Shown here: one piece after another, positions 50,691-59,726 of the stretch | Layout: each line of letters starts with the position of its first letter | How positions within the stretch are numbered: position 1 is the first letter of the stretch | NCBI GenBank assembly: GCA_002811645.1 | Contig: PDIP01000019.1 | Location: 291,289-355,288, forward strand | DNA: 64,000 bases | Direction: 5' to 3' | From: Corallochytrium limacisporum | Lineage: Eukaryota; Opisthokonta | Translations under genes and position numbers: made by a program | Notes under the pieces: generated by a model | The model's input: only the letters and a program-made list of their open reading frames with translations | What the model was told of the DNA's origin: nothing | Databases searched by the model: none

Positions 50691-53600
50691 CTATCCTTTT
50701 GTGAGGTGTTCCTCGGAACTGCTGTGCTCTGAATCTTCATTGTCAGGCAAATCCTCAACAGGTAGGGAGAAACTGAAGCGGAAGCGACCTCCTCCTCGTG
50801 GAGCCGGAGGGGGCCCAGTTGGTTGCTCTTCTCCGTCTGTTTCACTGTCATCTTCGTTGTCGTCCTCAACGTCTTCCTCAGAGGTCGGTTCTTCCTGCTG
50901 GTTATGGACCTGGGCAATTTGTTCAAGAGAAAGCCTGAAACCGGCGGGTGATTCCACAGATTCACCCAAGGGAGTGGGCGTCTCTCTCTCGTCTTCATGG
51001 GCATCATCTCCCTCATGTTCCATAGCGACAGTTGCTGCTGCTGCTACACCTTGGATCTCCTCCTCAGCACGAACCGTACTTCCCTCTTCTTCCTCGTCTC
51101 CTTGCTCATGCGCAAGTGTACGCTCATCCTCATCCCCTTCGTCTTCGTGGGCAGCATTGGCAAAATGCTCTTCATCAGTGTCGTAGATGGTGGGACGGGA
51201 ATCTTCGCTCATTGGACCCGGGCCCTCGTGCTCAGCTTCATGTTCCAACATGTCTTGCGCATCGGATTCCTCACGATGCTCCACCACGTCCATGTCTGGT
51301 GTAGCAGCCGGGTGGCGGGGGAGCACTTGTACGGCAAACCGCGACAGCCCAGCGGTGCGTCCCGGGGAGACAAGACCACCAGTGCTCACTGCCGTACTCT
51401 CCGAGAAGGACAGTTGCCGAAGGGCAGGGGGCTGTGTTGAACCCGGAGGACTCGACGGCACTTCCTCGATCTCCTCATCATCAGCACTGTTGTTTTCGCG
51501 GGGTAGCGGCGTCGGAGAGCGGATTTCGTTGCTGGCCGTACGCACACCCTCGGCACTGGAAGGTTCCACGTCTGCAGAGTCAGTGACATCCATGTTGTCG
51601 GTGGGCATTGGAGGCATGTTCACACCGTTGGCCTCTGTAAGCGTAACGTCTTCTTCATTTAACTCAAGAAGTTCGCCGACAGGGTCCAATTCTTTATCAA
51701 CCGCATCCATAGTCTGATCGTCTTGCGGAGTGACCGTTTCCCCTCCCTGGGATTCAATGTCCATGGATGCCCTGGCGGAACGGTCGTCTACGATGGTGCT
51801 GGCACCTTCGTCTTCCATAATCGTAGGCGGAGGGCTTGATCTCCTGGGCCTATTGTTTTCTGATTCAAGGACTTGAACAGGCATCACGACAGGGCTGCGG
51901 CGGTTCGGTACATAGGACACGGGATTGGACTGTTCACGAGTCAACGGCAGTGTAGGCAAAGACATCGACTCCTTTCGCGGCAACGCTCCGCTTTCCGACA
52001 TAGACTCACCCTTCTCACTCAGATCTGAGCTCGGAATTTTGGCTTCGCCGACGCGTAACATGCCAACCATTCGCTCCAACTCATCACTGCCTCGGTGTTC
52101 GGCTTCGTCGACCTCCTCAGCTTCCCGTTCAGCAGACACAACTTCTGTCTTTCCCGGCTGGCGGAGGAGCATGGCGGGAGTGTGGAATTTGCCTAGGTCA
52201 GCCTCCACCTCCTGCTCCGGGCGCTGCGGGGTTTTCTCCGCGGCTCCAGGTGCGTCAGCTGTGTCCAGGCCATGCACACGAAGATAGGTTTCATCTTCGT
52301 GGCTGAAACTGCCCCTGCCAGATTCCCTGTCCTCGTCTGTAGGGTCAACATGCCTGACAAAGTCAGGGTGATCAAAGCCAGATGACGAGATTGGCATGGT
52401 CGGACCCACTTGCACCTTTTGCGGAGTGGAGAGAGACTGTGCGTCGACTACTTCTTGTTGAATAGCTTCAGATTCTTCGGTTATTTGATCATCGATCCCG
52501 CCGCTGTGACGCGTACGTGATGGAAGGAGATCTTTTGCAGTAGCACCTTCCGATGCCGAATCGTCCAATACATGGCTGAAGTGACTCAGCGTTGCTGCAG
52601 CGTCTTCGATATGTAGATGGGATTCTTCGAATGCGTCCTCGTCCATGTTGTCCTCATGTTGAATGGATTCGGATGTCCCCTGATGACCGGATCCGGAGCT
52701 CTTGTTGGGCTCTTTGTCCAGCGAGGAATGAAGGTCCTCCTTCGCACACAAACCTGAAGCAACAGAAACGTGAGCAGGTGACATGGATTTGGATGCTTCC
52801 ATGGCGCTCAGTTGCTCGGCCAGCGAAAGGCGCGCCAGTTCGGAACCCACGCCTATGTCAGTTAGCTTAGTTTTCGACTTTCTTTTAAGTTCCGGTGAAC
52901 TGCTCTGTTGTAGAGTGCGGAGAGCCTCGAGCACAGTCTGATTCTCCTCCCGCATCTCTTGAAGGGAACTCATCAGGGGACTCAAGAAATCAGTGCGACT
53001 CATTTTGGTTAGCGCATCACTGAGCACTTCTATGTTTGCTCCAGCAGGCTGTTGAGACCCATCAGGAGCAGCATTGAGGGTCGACAGTGCACCAGGTCCC
53101 AGGTTCCGCTGTGTGGTGGCTCGCAATCCCTGATTGACAAGGTCAGCATGCATGGCGCTGACCTCTGTGGAGTACTCTTGCACCAGCCTCTCGTTGAAAT
53201 GAGAACGGCACAAGAACACAATGTCATCTGCATTTGACGGCTTGGCCCGAATAATGTTGTTCTGCCACAGATCCTGTGGACTCGCAACCATTGCATAACG
53301 CTGCTGTAGCTTGAAGAGGCTTTCGTTAATACTGTCAAGATCCAGTTCGATGCGCTCAACCAGCTGTTCCATGACAGCTTCCTGCAGATCCTCGAAGTCA
53401 ATGTGGAGGTGCTTCTGCAATGTGGTGCTCAGTTCTCGCAGCCACTCGTCACGAATGTTATGGGGCAGATCCAGCGATCCACTGTACGCTGCCGTGGAGT
53501 GCAATAGAAGGTACAAGGTGGCAGCAGACAACAGAAGAAGAGGCCGCATTTCAGTCGCCGTGAGCAGCATTGGGTAACCGAATCCAGGTGCACAATGGCT

Positions 53601-56513
53601 TGGGTGCGCTTCGCAAACAAAGTGGATACGGAAATTCAGTTCATACTCCTTGTTCTCGATCAGATCGTCTCCGTTCGTGTCAGTAACCATGTTGAGCATT
53701 GCTTGGCTCGCACGGCTGAGCTCAGCCATCATGGCTGTCGTATCCTCGTCCTTGCTGTCCACTTTAGAAGACATCTTCCGCCAGCTGGGAAGAGTAGGTA
53801 AGATGAGCATAGAGGTGGGAATTTGACGACGCTGGTGCTCCGGCAGCACACACATCCATAAACTGCGGAAGAGGGTGGAGCATTGGCCAGCCACAGTTGC
53901 ACCTGGCACTGTGAATGCTGCCAGATCCTTCTTTTCAATGCTTGCCGGACGGGCGTGGTGTGACGTCCTAAAGTAGTAGTGCGCCAGCTGAAGATCGAGG
54001 ATTTCTCTGCTCTGCTGCAGGGACATGTAAGACTCTAAATGGCCTTGGTACCAGTGAGTCATGCTTTCTGGGATAGACAACAGACTGGGAGAATCGCAGG
54101 TAAATACAAAGGCTGGCTTTGTGCGAGTCGGTCCAATGTCCTTTTCGTATGACGCGTCCTCAATTTGCCGGGCAATGAGCCCATAATATTCCATCTGAGT
54201 CTTCACCATGTGGTCCTTTTGCGCATTTCTCGACCAGCATAGTTGAAAACAGCTTGCAGACTGCAGCTGCGGAATCGTTTCTGCAATGTTGGTGTACTTG
54301 GTCGGTACCTGTGCTGTGTGGTGAATTTGAAATCCTGCAGGTGGTTGCAAACGAATGAGTTCATGACTCAGCAAATGGTCTTGCATACTGTGACAAACAT
54401 ACACCTTCGGGTACACATGCGGAGTTGAGCGCACTTCGTTGATTAAGGCGTAGGCAGCGACGGGCCGGGGTGGTTTCACAAAGACCTCCACAGAAGCCTG
54501 TGAAAACAAGACGAGTCCCCGGAAGAAGAAGTTCACCCGTCCACTGCGCACTTCCCGCTGAGGCCCCTTCTCCTGCTGACTGTGGGCATCCAGTTGGCCA
54601 TTGGACAACTGAAATTGCAATTGGACTCCGCTACAAAATTCCTCCCAGGTCAAGCACCGCTCAGCGGGCTTGACCACGATGCCTTCGATCTCTACTTTGC
54701 ACTTGATCTCTAGTTGTCGAGAACTTTGGGCAATGGTCTTTGCAATCTTCTCATCCTTGATACCCTCATTTGTAAGTACACTCAAGTACTGTGGGCTGAC
54801 AGAAATGGGAGAATGATACACCTCCTGAGGATACTGCACAAGGAGATCAATCGGCGTTGGCCCTGGGGCCTTAAAGCGGCTCTTCGTCATCTTTGCCTTG
54901 ATGCTAGGGGACATGCTCACAACGCTCTGCTTCTCCATGGTCTCTGCCAGAGGTCTGGGAATTTTGATGTCCTTAGAACTCTTGCTTGCCTCGGGCTTGG
55001 CCAAAACAAGTTTGCTTGAGCCTCGCTTGTGCATCACATTCCGCACAAGAGAGGCCAATTCGGTCGGTTCAGGAGCATCTGCCAAGTCTCTCTCCGAGGC
55101 TTTGGCGGACATAGTTGCACTACGGAGACGCTTCCATCCGCTACCCTTTGTTTGTGTTTGAGGCATGGGTGCGCTCATCTCCCGTTCCATTCCCTTTTTT
55201 GGAGGATGCAGAGCCAGTTTCGATGTCTTGCGCCCCATAGAAACTTTTTCAGCGTCCATGGTTGATTGCTTTGAAGTCCTAGAATCTCTCGGGGCAGCTC
55301 CAAGCGTGGCAGCCCGGTTTCGAGCTTTTAGGGCCTGCACAACTTTGGTTTCAGGTCCCTTGCTTGCAGCTACCCTCAATGATACGGCATCGGACTCTTT
55401 TGAGACCTCATCATAAAACGGCTCACTTGTATCGGTGTGCAGTGGCGGTGCCGAGGTGGGGGCGTCAGTAGTTGCCACCGATGTGTTTCTGAAGAGCATC
55501 ATTCTCGCAAGTTTTGACTTCTGATTCTTCGTCTGATGAGCTGAGTCTTGGGCACTAGAATGATCCAATGAGGAGCTGCCTGATGAAATTCGAGGACTCT
55601 TTTCGCCCGATTTCCGGCGACCGAACAAGGCAGCGATGTTTGTAAGACTGGCATTCTTCTTTCTCATCTTCATAGGCTCTGGGGTAGGATGTGCGTCACT
55701 GTAAGCGCGCGACGCGCGGCGAGGCGGACACTTCACCATGGAAATGGGTATGGTTTCAGACTCAAGCTCGTAAATAGGATCCTGAGAGGCCTCTTCTTCG
55801 ATCCGCTGTGCTTCCTTGCCCTTTATTGAAGCTGGGGTGACCACTTTCGGGGAATTCGTCATAATGTTCTCCACCTCAACAGAAGACATGATACTGCTGG
55901 GTCCCCGGGCAAGCTGTTCGATCCATTGTTCACACAACTCCCCGAGCTTTTCAATTTCGAATTGAGTGCAGAACACGAGTAGTTTGCTTAGGATAAATGC
56001 TCGTTTAGCTTTCTCAGTGTCTGTGAAGGTAAAGACACCCGTATACATCCACTCCAGTGCCTTGTCAAGAGCTTCTCCAGTCACATGAAGGTCACTGAGG
56101 CGCACTCGCAACCGCCCTTCCTCGTCACGGTCCACTAGTTGGCGAAACAAATCTTCGAACTGGACAGAATGGGCTGCGAGTACCATGCGGTGCCCGGTGC
56201 GAGTCTTCCCCGGATTTGAGGCATCGTCGACGAAGCACAGGTCTGCGAATTGTTTGGTTGCGTATAGTTTGCTTACTTCTGCCCCAAATCGGCCCGGAAG
56301 TATGACACTACTGCGCTGAGAACCGGGTAGCTCGCTGGGCAGTGAGGCCAGTGAGACCCTTGCAGGCATCTGTGCCATTTCGCCTCGATATTTACTTATG
56401 GATTTCGAGAACTCTCTCATGCTCCCGAGCCTCCGTACTATGAAGGTGGTAGGGTCACCACACACAGTTTCCCACTTGAAACCGAAATACCAACTCCAAA
56501 AGTGAGCGATCAT
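50691..56513 (-). CDS. Giant BTB/POZ protein of unknown function with internal hydrophobic segment
   Basis: About 1940 residues in one frame. A BTB domain lies at about 80-202 (KLYATKQFADLCFVDD, HRMVLAAHSVQFEDLFRQLVDRD, ALEWMYTGVFTF, KLLVFCTQFEIEKLGELCEQWIEQL). BTB domains dimerise and often recruit Cul3 ligases. It is followed by a disordered basic/Ser-rich section (about 230-560), a probably folded unknown region (about 590-960), a hydrophobic stretch (about 980-1008, MRPLLLLSAATLYLLLHSTAAY), a helical part (to about 1190) and a very acidic Glu-rich C-terminal third ending in PPPAPRGGGRFRFSFSLPVEDL. No other domain is recognised. The frame opens at a TTG (56576). ATGs at 56513, 56420 and 56378 are all in front of the BTB domain; I give the longest, but 56420 is equally plausible. 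Convergent with the exchanger gene. Confidence 0.75.
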   Translation of the reverse strand: MIAHFWSWYFGFKWETVCGDPTTFIVRRLGSMREFSKSISKYRGEMAQMPARVSLASLPSELPGSQRSSVILPGRFGAEVSKLYATKQFADLCFVDDASNPGKTRTGHRMVLAAHSVQFEDLFRQLVDRDEEGRLRVRLSDLHVTGEALDKALEWMYTGVFTFTDTEKAKRAFILSKLLVFCTQFEIEKLGELCEQWIEQLARGPSSIMSSVEVENIMTNSPKVVTPASIKGKEAQRIEEEASQDPIYELESETIPISMVKCPPRRASRAYSDAHPTPEPMKMRKKNASLTNIAALFGRRKSGEKSPRISSGSSSLDHSSAQDSAHQTKNQKSKLARMMLFRNTSVATTDAPTSAPPLHTDTSEPFYDEVSKESDAVSLRVAASKGPETKVVQALKARNRAATLGAAPRDSRTSKQSTMDAEKVSMGRKTSKLALHPPKKGMEREMSAPMPQTQTKGSGWKRLRSATMSAKASERDLADAPEPTELASLVRNVMHKRGSSKLVLAKPEASKSSKDIKIPRPLAETMEKQSVVSMSPSIKAKMTKSRFKAPGPTPIDLLVQYPQEVYHSPISVSPQYLSVLTNEGIKDEKIAKTIAQSSRQLEIKCKVEIEGIVVKPAERCLTWEEFCSGVQLQFQLSNGQLDAHSQQEKGPQREVRSGRVNFFFRGLVLFSQASVEVFVKPPRPVAAYALINEVRSTPHVYPKVYVCHSMQDHLLSHELIRLQPPAGFQIHHTAQVPTKYTNIAETIPQLQSASCFQLCWSRNAQKDHMVKTQMEYYGLIARQIEDASYEKDIGPTRTKPAFVFTCDSPSLLSIPESMTHWYQGHLESYMSLQQSREILDLQLAHYYFRTSHHARPASIEKKDLAAFTVPGATVAGQCSTLFRSLWMCVLPEHQRRQIPTSMLILPTLPSWRKMSSKVDSKDEDTTAMMAELSRASQAMLNMVTDTNGDDLIENKEYELNFRIHFVCEAHPSHCAPGFGYPMLLTATEMRPLLLLSAATLYLLLHSTAAYSGSLDLPHNIRDEWLRELSTTLQKHLHIDFEDLQEAVMEQLVERIELDLDSINESLFKLQQRYAMVASPQDLWQNNIIRAKPSNADDIVFLCRSHFNERLVQEYSTEVSAMHADLVNQGLRATTQRNLGPGALSTLNAAPDGSQQPAGANIEVLSDALTKMSRTDFLSPLMSSLQEMREENQTVLEALRTLQQSSSPELKRKSKTKLTDIGVGSELARLSLAEQLSAMEASKSMSPAHVSVASGLCAKEDLHSSLDKEPNKSSGSGHQGTSESIQHEDNMDEDAFEESHLHIEDAAATLSHFSHVLDDSASEGATAKDLLPSRTRHSGGIDDQITEESEAIQQEVVDAQSLSTPQKVQVGPTMPISSSGFDHPDFVRHVDPTDEDRESGRGSFSHEDETYLRVHGLDTADAPGAAEKTPQRPEQEVEADLGKFHTPAMLLRQPGKTEVVSAEREAEEVDEAEHRGSDELERMVGMLRVGEAKIPSSDLSEKGESMSESGALPRKESMSLPTLPLTREQSNPVSYVPNRRSPVVMPVQVLESENNRPRRSSPPPTIMEDEGASTIVDDRSARASMDIESQGGETVTPQDDQTMDAVDKELDPVGELLELNEEDVTLTEANGVNMPPMPTDNMDVTDSADVEPSSAEGVRTASNEIRSPTPLPRENNSADDEEIEEVPSSPPGSTQPPALRQLSFSESTAVSTGGLVSPGRTAGLSRFAVQVLPRHPAATPDMDVVEHREESDAQDMLEHEAEHEGPGPMSEDSRPTIYDTDEEHFANAAHEDEGDEDERTLAHEQGDEEEEGSTVRAEEEIQGVAAAATVAMEHEGDDAHEDERETPTPLGESVESPAGFRLSLEQIAQVHNQQEEPTSEEDVEDDNEDDSETDGEEQPTGPPPAPRGGGRFRFSFSLPVEDLPDNEDSEHSSSEEHLTKG

Positions 56514-57708
56514 GAGTCCATTTGACACCCACGGACAGCGGATATATGTCCTGGAGAGGAAAGGAAAGTCCGCCAAGCAAAGACAACTTATCCCTTACGT
56601 TGACAATGTGTTAGGACGCCTTCACCACCGAGACCCACCCCCTCCATTCTTCTCAATATTTTGGGCCCCCGCTGGTGAGCCCCATAACATATTACTCGAA
56701 GACTTTTCATCTTAGTTCGTCGAATTCATGGTCCCTTTGTATTTTGAAAGGGGATCAACTTCGGAAACCTCCCCCTGGTTTTCCTCCGCAACCGCCACCA
56801 TACCGGGCACATTTCGTTCGCCTCCCACTTTGCCTTTCTGGCCCGTAACACGCAAATTCAGCTACTTTTGGTATGCAGCCGACCCTTGGATCCCCTTAGT
56901 CCCTACACTCTCTTTGAATCCCTCCCGCCAAAAAAAACCGGACCCAATAGTTCGGATCGGGGCCTTCAGTATTTCAGTAAATACCGAAGCGACGAGAAGG
57001 ACCGATTGGCCCAGGCTCACAATATTCTGCCACCGTTGCCACTGCTCCCAACCTTCGTTCGCTCCTCCCCGCCTAAGCCTCCGGAAGTCGAAATATGATG
57101 TGATTCAAAATATTGTTCGAATCAATTCCATAGCCATAGGAAACTGTGGAGTTGAGTGAGGGTGATCCACTCAATAGTGAATGTACTCTGATTTCGAGAT
57201 CACTGTTTTCCCTCAGCTTTCTCGGGCGCCCGAAAAGCCAAAACACTGGAAGTGGAAAAGGGGAAGGGCTCCCTCGCGGGCAGCCAATTGCCCACTGTGG
57301 GTGTGCACTGGCTGCGCTTGGGGAGAGAGCCCGAGAAGGCAGACGAGGGCAACAGCCAGCACAAATGAGCGTACGGACTGTGGAAAAGAGCGGAGTCGTT
57401 GGGGGCTGGACTTCCAGTACTTTCGGTACGGCCGGAGAAGTGACGCGGCAACTACAGGACGAGTGGGCCGCCAAGGCGAAACAAAGCACTCACGGTGATG
57501 TTGTCCAAAATTCTTTGTTCCTTGGGTGCGTTAAAATCAACGTGCACATAACTTCGTGGAGTGCCCTAAACATTTCATTTCAAATGAAGTGATCCCAGCC
57601 ATGTAGTTATTTAAGGTCGCTCAGGAACTGAATGGGCAAATAACGAAACAAAAAGTCAACAATCGGGTATAAATTTTCAATACAGGTTGGGACTAGATTC
57701 GTTGCATA
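56514..57708. other. Divergent intergenic region, BTB gene / proteasome gene
   Basis: About 1.2 kb. Apart from the low-confidence small frame at 57365-57592 I see no gene. A TATAAAT sits at 57668-57674, 35 bp before the proteasome start. Confidence 0.5.
57365..57592 (+). CDS. Possible small protein or first exon, unrecognised
   Basis: An ATG-led frame of 75 codons (MSVRTVEKSGVVGGWTSSTF, then EVTRQLQDEWAAKAKQ) with balanced, non-repetitive composition in its first 45 residues; the last 30 look non-coding (FLGCVKINVHITSWSALNIS). A GGGTGCGT near 57525 could be a splice donor. No family is recognised. It may be chance, or the first exon of an unseen gene. Confidence 0.25.
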   Translation: MSVRTVEKSGVVGGWTSSTFGTAGEVTRQLQDEWAAKAKQSTHGDVVQNSLFLGCVKINVHITSWSALNISFQMK

Positions 57709-58470
57709 ATGACCGAGCAGCAGCAATTGTTTGAGTCTTGGGGCAAGGCACACCCATTGCAGTCCCAGATCAACAGCATTTCTAGGGGATATGGTGAGCC
57801 CACGAAGCACACATTGTCCCCCACGGTGACAGGAACCAGCGTCCTGGGACTGCGGTGCAGTGACGGGGTAATCATTGCTGCTGACACACTCGGGTCATAC
57901 GGTTCTATGGCCCGCTTTATGAATGTAAGTCGTCTACATCAGGCCGGATCACACGCTTGTCTTGGAGCCTCCGGTGACTATGCCGATTTCCAGCAGCTCA
58001 AGGACATTATTGATGACATGGTCATTGCCGATAAATCCCGCGATGACGGCCACGTCCTGAAGCCGCGCTCCATATTTGCATACCTCGGACGTCTGATGTA
58101 TTCCAAGCGCAGTCGGTTTGAGCCTCTTTGGAATGCTCTGGTCTTTGGAGGTTTCCAGGACGGTAAACCGTTCCTCGGCTTTGAAGATAAGATTGGTGTC
58201 TGCTACGAGGACCAGGTCATTAGCACCGGCTTCGGACAGTACTTGGGTGCCCCTCTCTTGCGTGAGAAGGTTGATGAGAAGGGTGAGCTGACCGTCGCCG
58301 AGGGCAAGGAACTCATTAACAATGTGCTGCGTGTGCTTAACTACCGTGATGCCCGAAGCTTTAACCGCTACGAAATGGCCATCGTGACCGAGAAGGGCGT
58401 CGAGGTCAGCGAACCTTACACCTTGGACACCAACTGGGAGGTTGGAACAATGTTTACTGGCTACGAATAG
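57709..58470 (+). CDS. PSMB4: 20S proteasome subunit beta 7 (PSMB4/Pre4)
   Basis: A 253-residue proteasome beta subunit. TGTSVLGLRCSDGVIIAADTLGSYGSMARF (from residue 41) is the characteristic start of the mature chain; ASGDYADFQQLKDIIDDM, MYSKRSRFEPLWNALVFGG, STGFGQYLGAPLLRE and NYRDARSFNRYEMAIVTEKGVE follow in the order of human PSMB4. The 40-residue leader is a propeptide. Beta 7 is non-catalytic; it sits in the inner rings of the 20S core and its C-terminus (ending TMFTGYE) helps clamp the two half-proteasomes. Length is normal. A TATAAAT 35 bp upstream is a possible TATA box. Stop is 101 bp from the convergent RWDD2 gene. Confidence 0.97.
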   Translation: MTEQQQLFESWGKAHPLQSQINSISRGYGEPTKHTLSPTVTGTSVLGLRCSDGVIIAADTLGSYGSMARFMNVSRLHQAGSHACLGASGDYADFQQLKDIIDDMVIADKSRDDGHVLKPRSIFAYLGRLMYSKRSRFEPLWNALVFGGFQDGKPFLGFEDKIGVCYEDQVISTGFGQYLGAPLLREKVDEKGELTVAEGKELINNVLRVLNYRDARSFNRYEMAIVTEKGVEVSEPYTLDTNWEVGTMFTGYE

Positions 58471-58571
58471 ATCAAACAAAAAGCACAATATCTAACTTCT
58501 GGATACTTTAAGAACATAAGGTGTTTTAATAGAAATCGCTTACATGACCACCATGGTATACTATGTCCGCC

Positions 58572-59504
58572 TTAGTCGTCTGCGTACTGATCATCTGCTT
58601 TGTTGCTCCAACCGATCCCGAATGTATCCGCAAACAGGTGGCCTAAGCGTCGTTCTTCTAGAAAGTGCTTCAAGTCACTGGGTGATTCGAAGGATAGTTC
58701 GCCTAGAAATCGTTCAGACTTGAAGGCTGCATCTGTGTCTGGGTTCTCCAGAACTTCATAGGACCGGGTAGTGATTCGTTGCCACTGCCATGACTTAACC
58801 ACTTTGCAAAAGTCACTGACCGCCCGTTCCGGGCCTTCTACAATGACCATGCCCGGCTTGCCTGGTTTGCAGAACCCACCAAGTCTCTGATCCGCGGCCT
58901 CCTGGAGAATATTGGCCCGCTTTTTTTTACTGTATATGTGGTGCATGTAGAGCACTTCACGAGTGATGCGCCCGGCTGGGCTCTGATTGACGGCGTCTAG
59001 TGCTTTCGTTGGCTTCGGAGGGTCCACAAAAGCAATGATATGTTCCTGAAGCCACGGTAGAAGCTGGGCAAGAACACCTTCCCCGTTGCCACCGTCTAGC
59101 GGACTGAGAGTAAGATGCCCATCGTCTGGGGCTTGCGATTCTCCGCGGTGCAGTAGGACATGCATGCATTGCTGGAACTCCATCTGTCTGGCCCGTGGGA
59201 ACCATTCTGAGTGCTCGAGCCGAACCTCCGGCGCGGTCTGTGCAAGCGGAGCCAATGGATAGGTTGAAGGGAGGTCAATGATCACTATGGCCTTGATCAG
59301 TCGATCCGGTTCTGTGTCCCCGAGTAGAGTCTTCAGACCAATTGCCTGTCGCAGATCTTTCGCCCGGGCCAGATCATATTCTGCTTGCAAGCGAAACGTC
59401 AATTCTGTCAGGTCAGAAATGTTTCGAATCGTACACTCTTCCGGGTACATGGCCTGGAGAAGTTCCATCTCCTGGGCCCGTGGCCCCTCGTTTTCAAGTG
59501 TCAT
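58572..59504 (-). CDS. RWD domain protein with C-terminal DUF1115, RWDD2 type
   Basis: A 310-residue protein. The N-terminal RWD domain (about 10-145) starts QEMELLQAMYPEECTIRNISDLTELTFRLQAEY and contains STYPLAPLAQTAPEVRLEHSEW; the YP-containing turn is the family mark. The C-terminal DUF1115 region (about 180-285) contains LYMHHIYSKKKRANILQEAADQRLGGFCKPGKPGMVIVEGPERAVSDFCKVVKSWQWQRITTR, typical of RWDD2A/B. RWD domains are ubiquitin-conjugation-like folds that mediate protein contacts; the function of RWDD2 is not established. The frame opens at a GTG (59531); the first ATG is 59504 (MTLENEGPRAQEMELL). Confidence 0.9.
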   Translation of the reverse strand: MTLENEGPRAQEMELLQAMYPEECTIRNISDLTELTFRLQAEYDLARAKDLRQAIGLKTLLGDTEPDRLIKAIVIIDLPSTYPLAPLAQTAPEVRLEHSEWFPRARQMEFQQCMHVLLHRGESQAPDDGHLTLSPLDGGNGEGVLAQLLPWLQEHIIAFVDPPKPTKALDAVNQSPAGRITREVLYMHHIYSKKKRANILQEAADQRLGGFCKPGKPGMVIVEGPERAVSDFCKVVKSWQWQRITTRSYEVLENPDTDAAFKSERFLGELSFESPSDLKHFLEERRLGHLFADTFGIGWSNKADDQYADD

Positions 59505-59726
59505 GATCCCGCAAATATCAACATGTTTCACAAGAGCGACAATATGATGAACAGTAAATGAGGTATTTATTTATTTCTTTACAACTGAAACAGTGTGTCA
59601 TATCTGTGTTTCAAATAAGTGTTATGAATGTCAACTATGTGCTGAAAACAAAAAATTAGAAAGGGGGTAAAATGGCCAACTAAAAGAGAATTGGATGAAG
59701 AGGGCCCCACCTCAGGTATTCAGATC

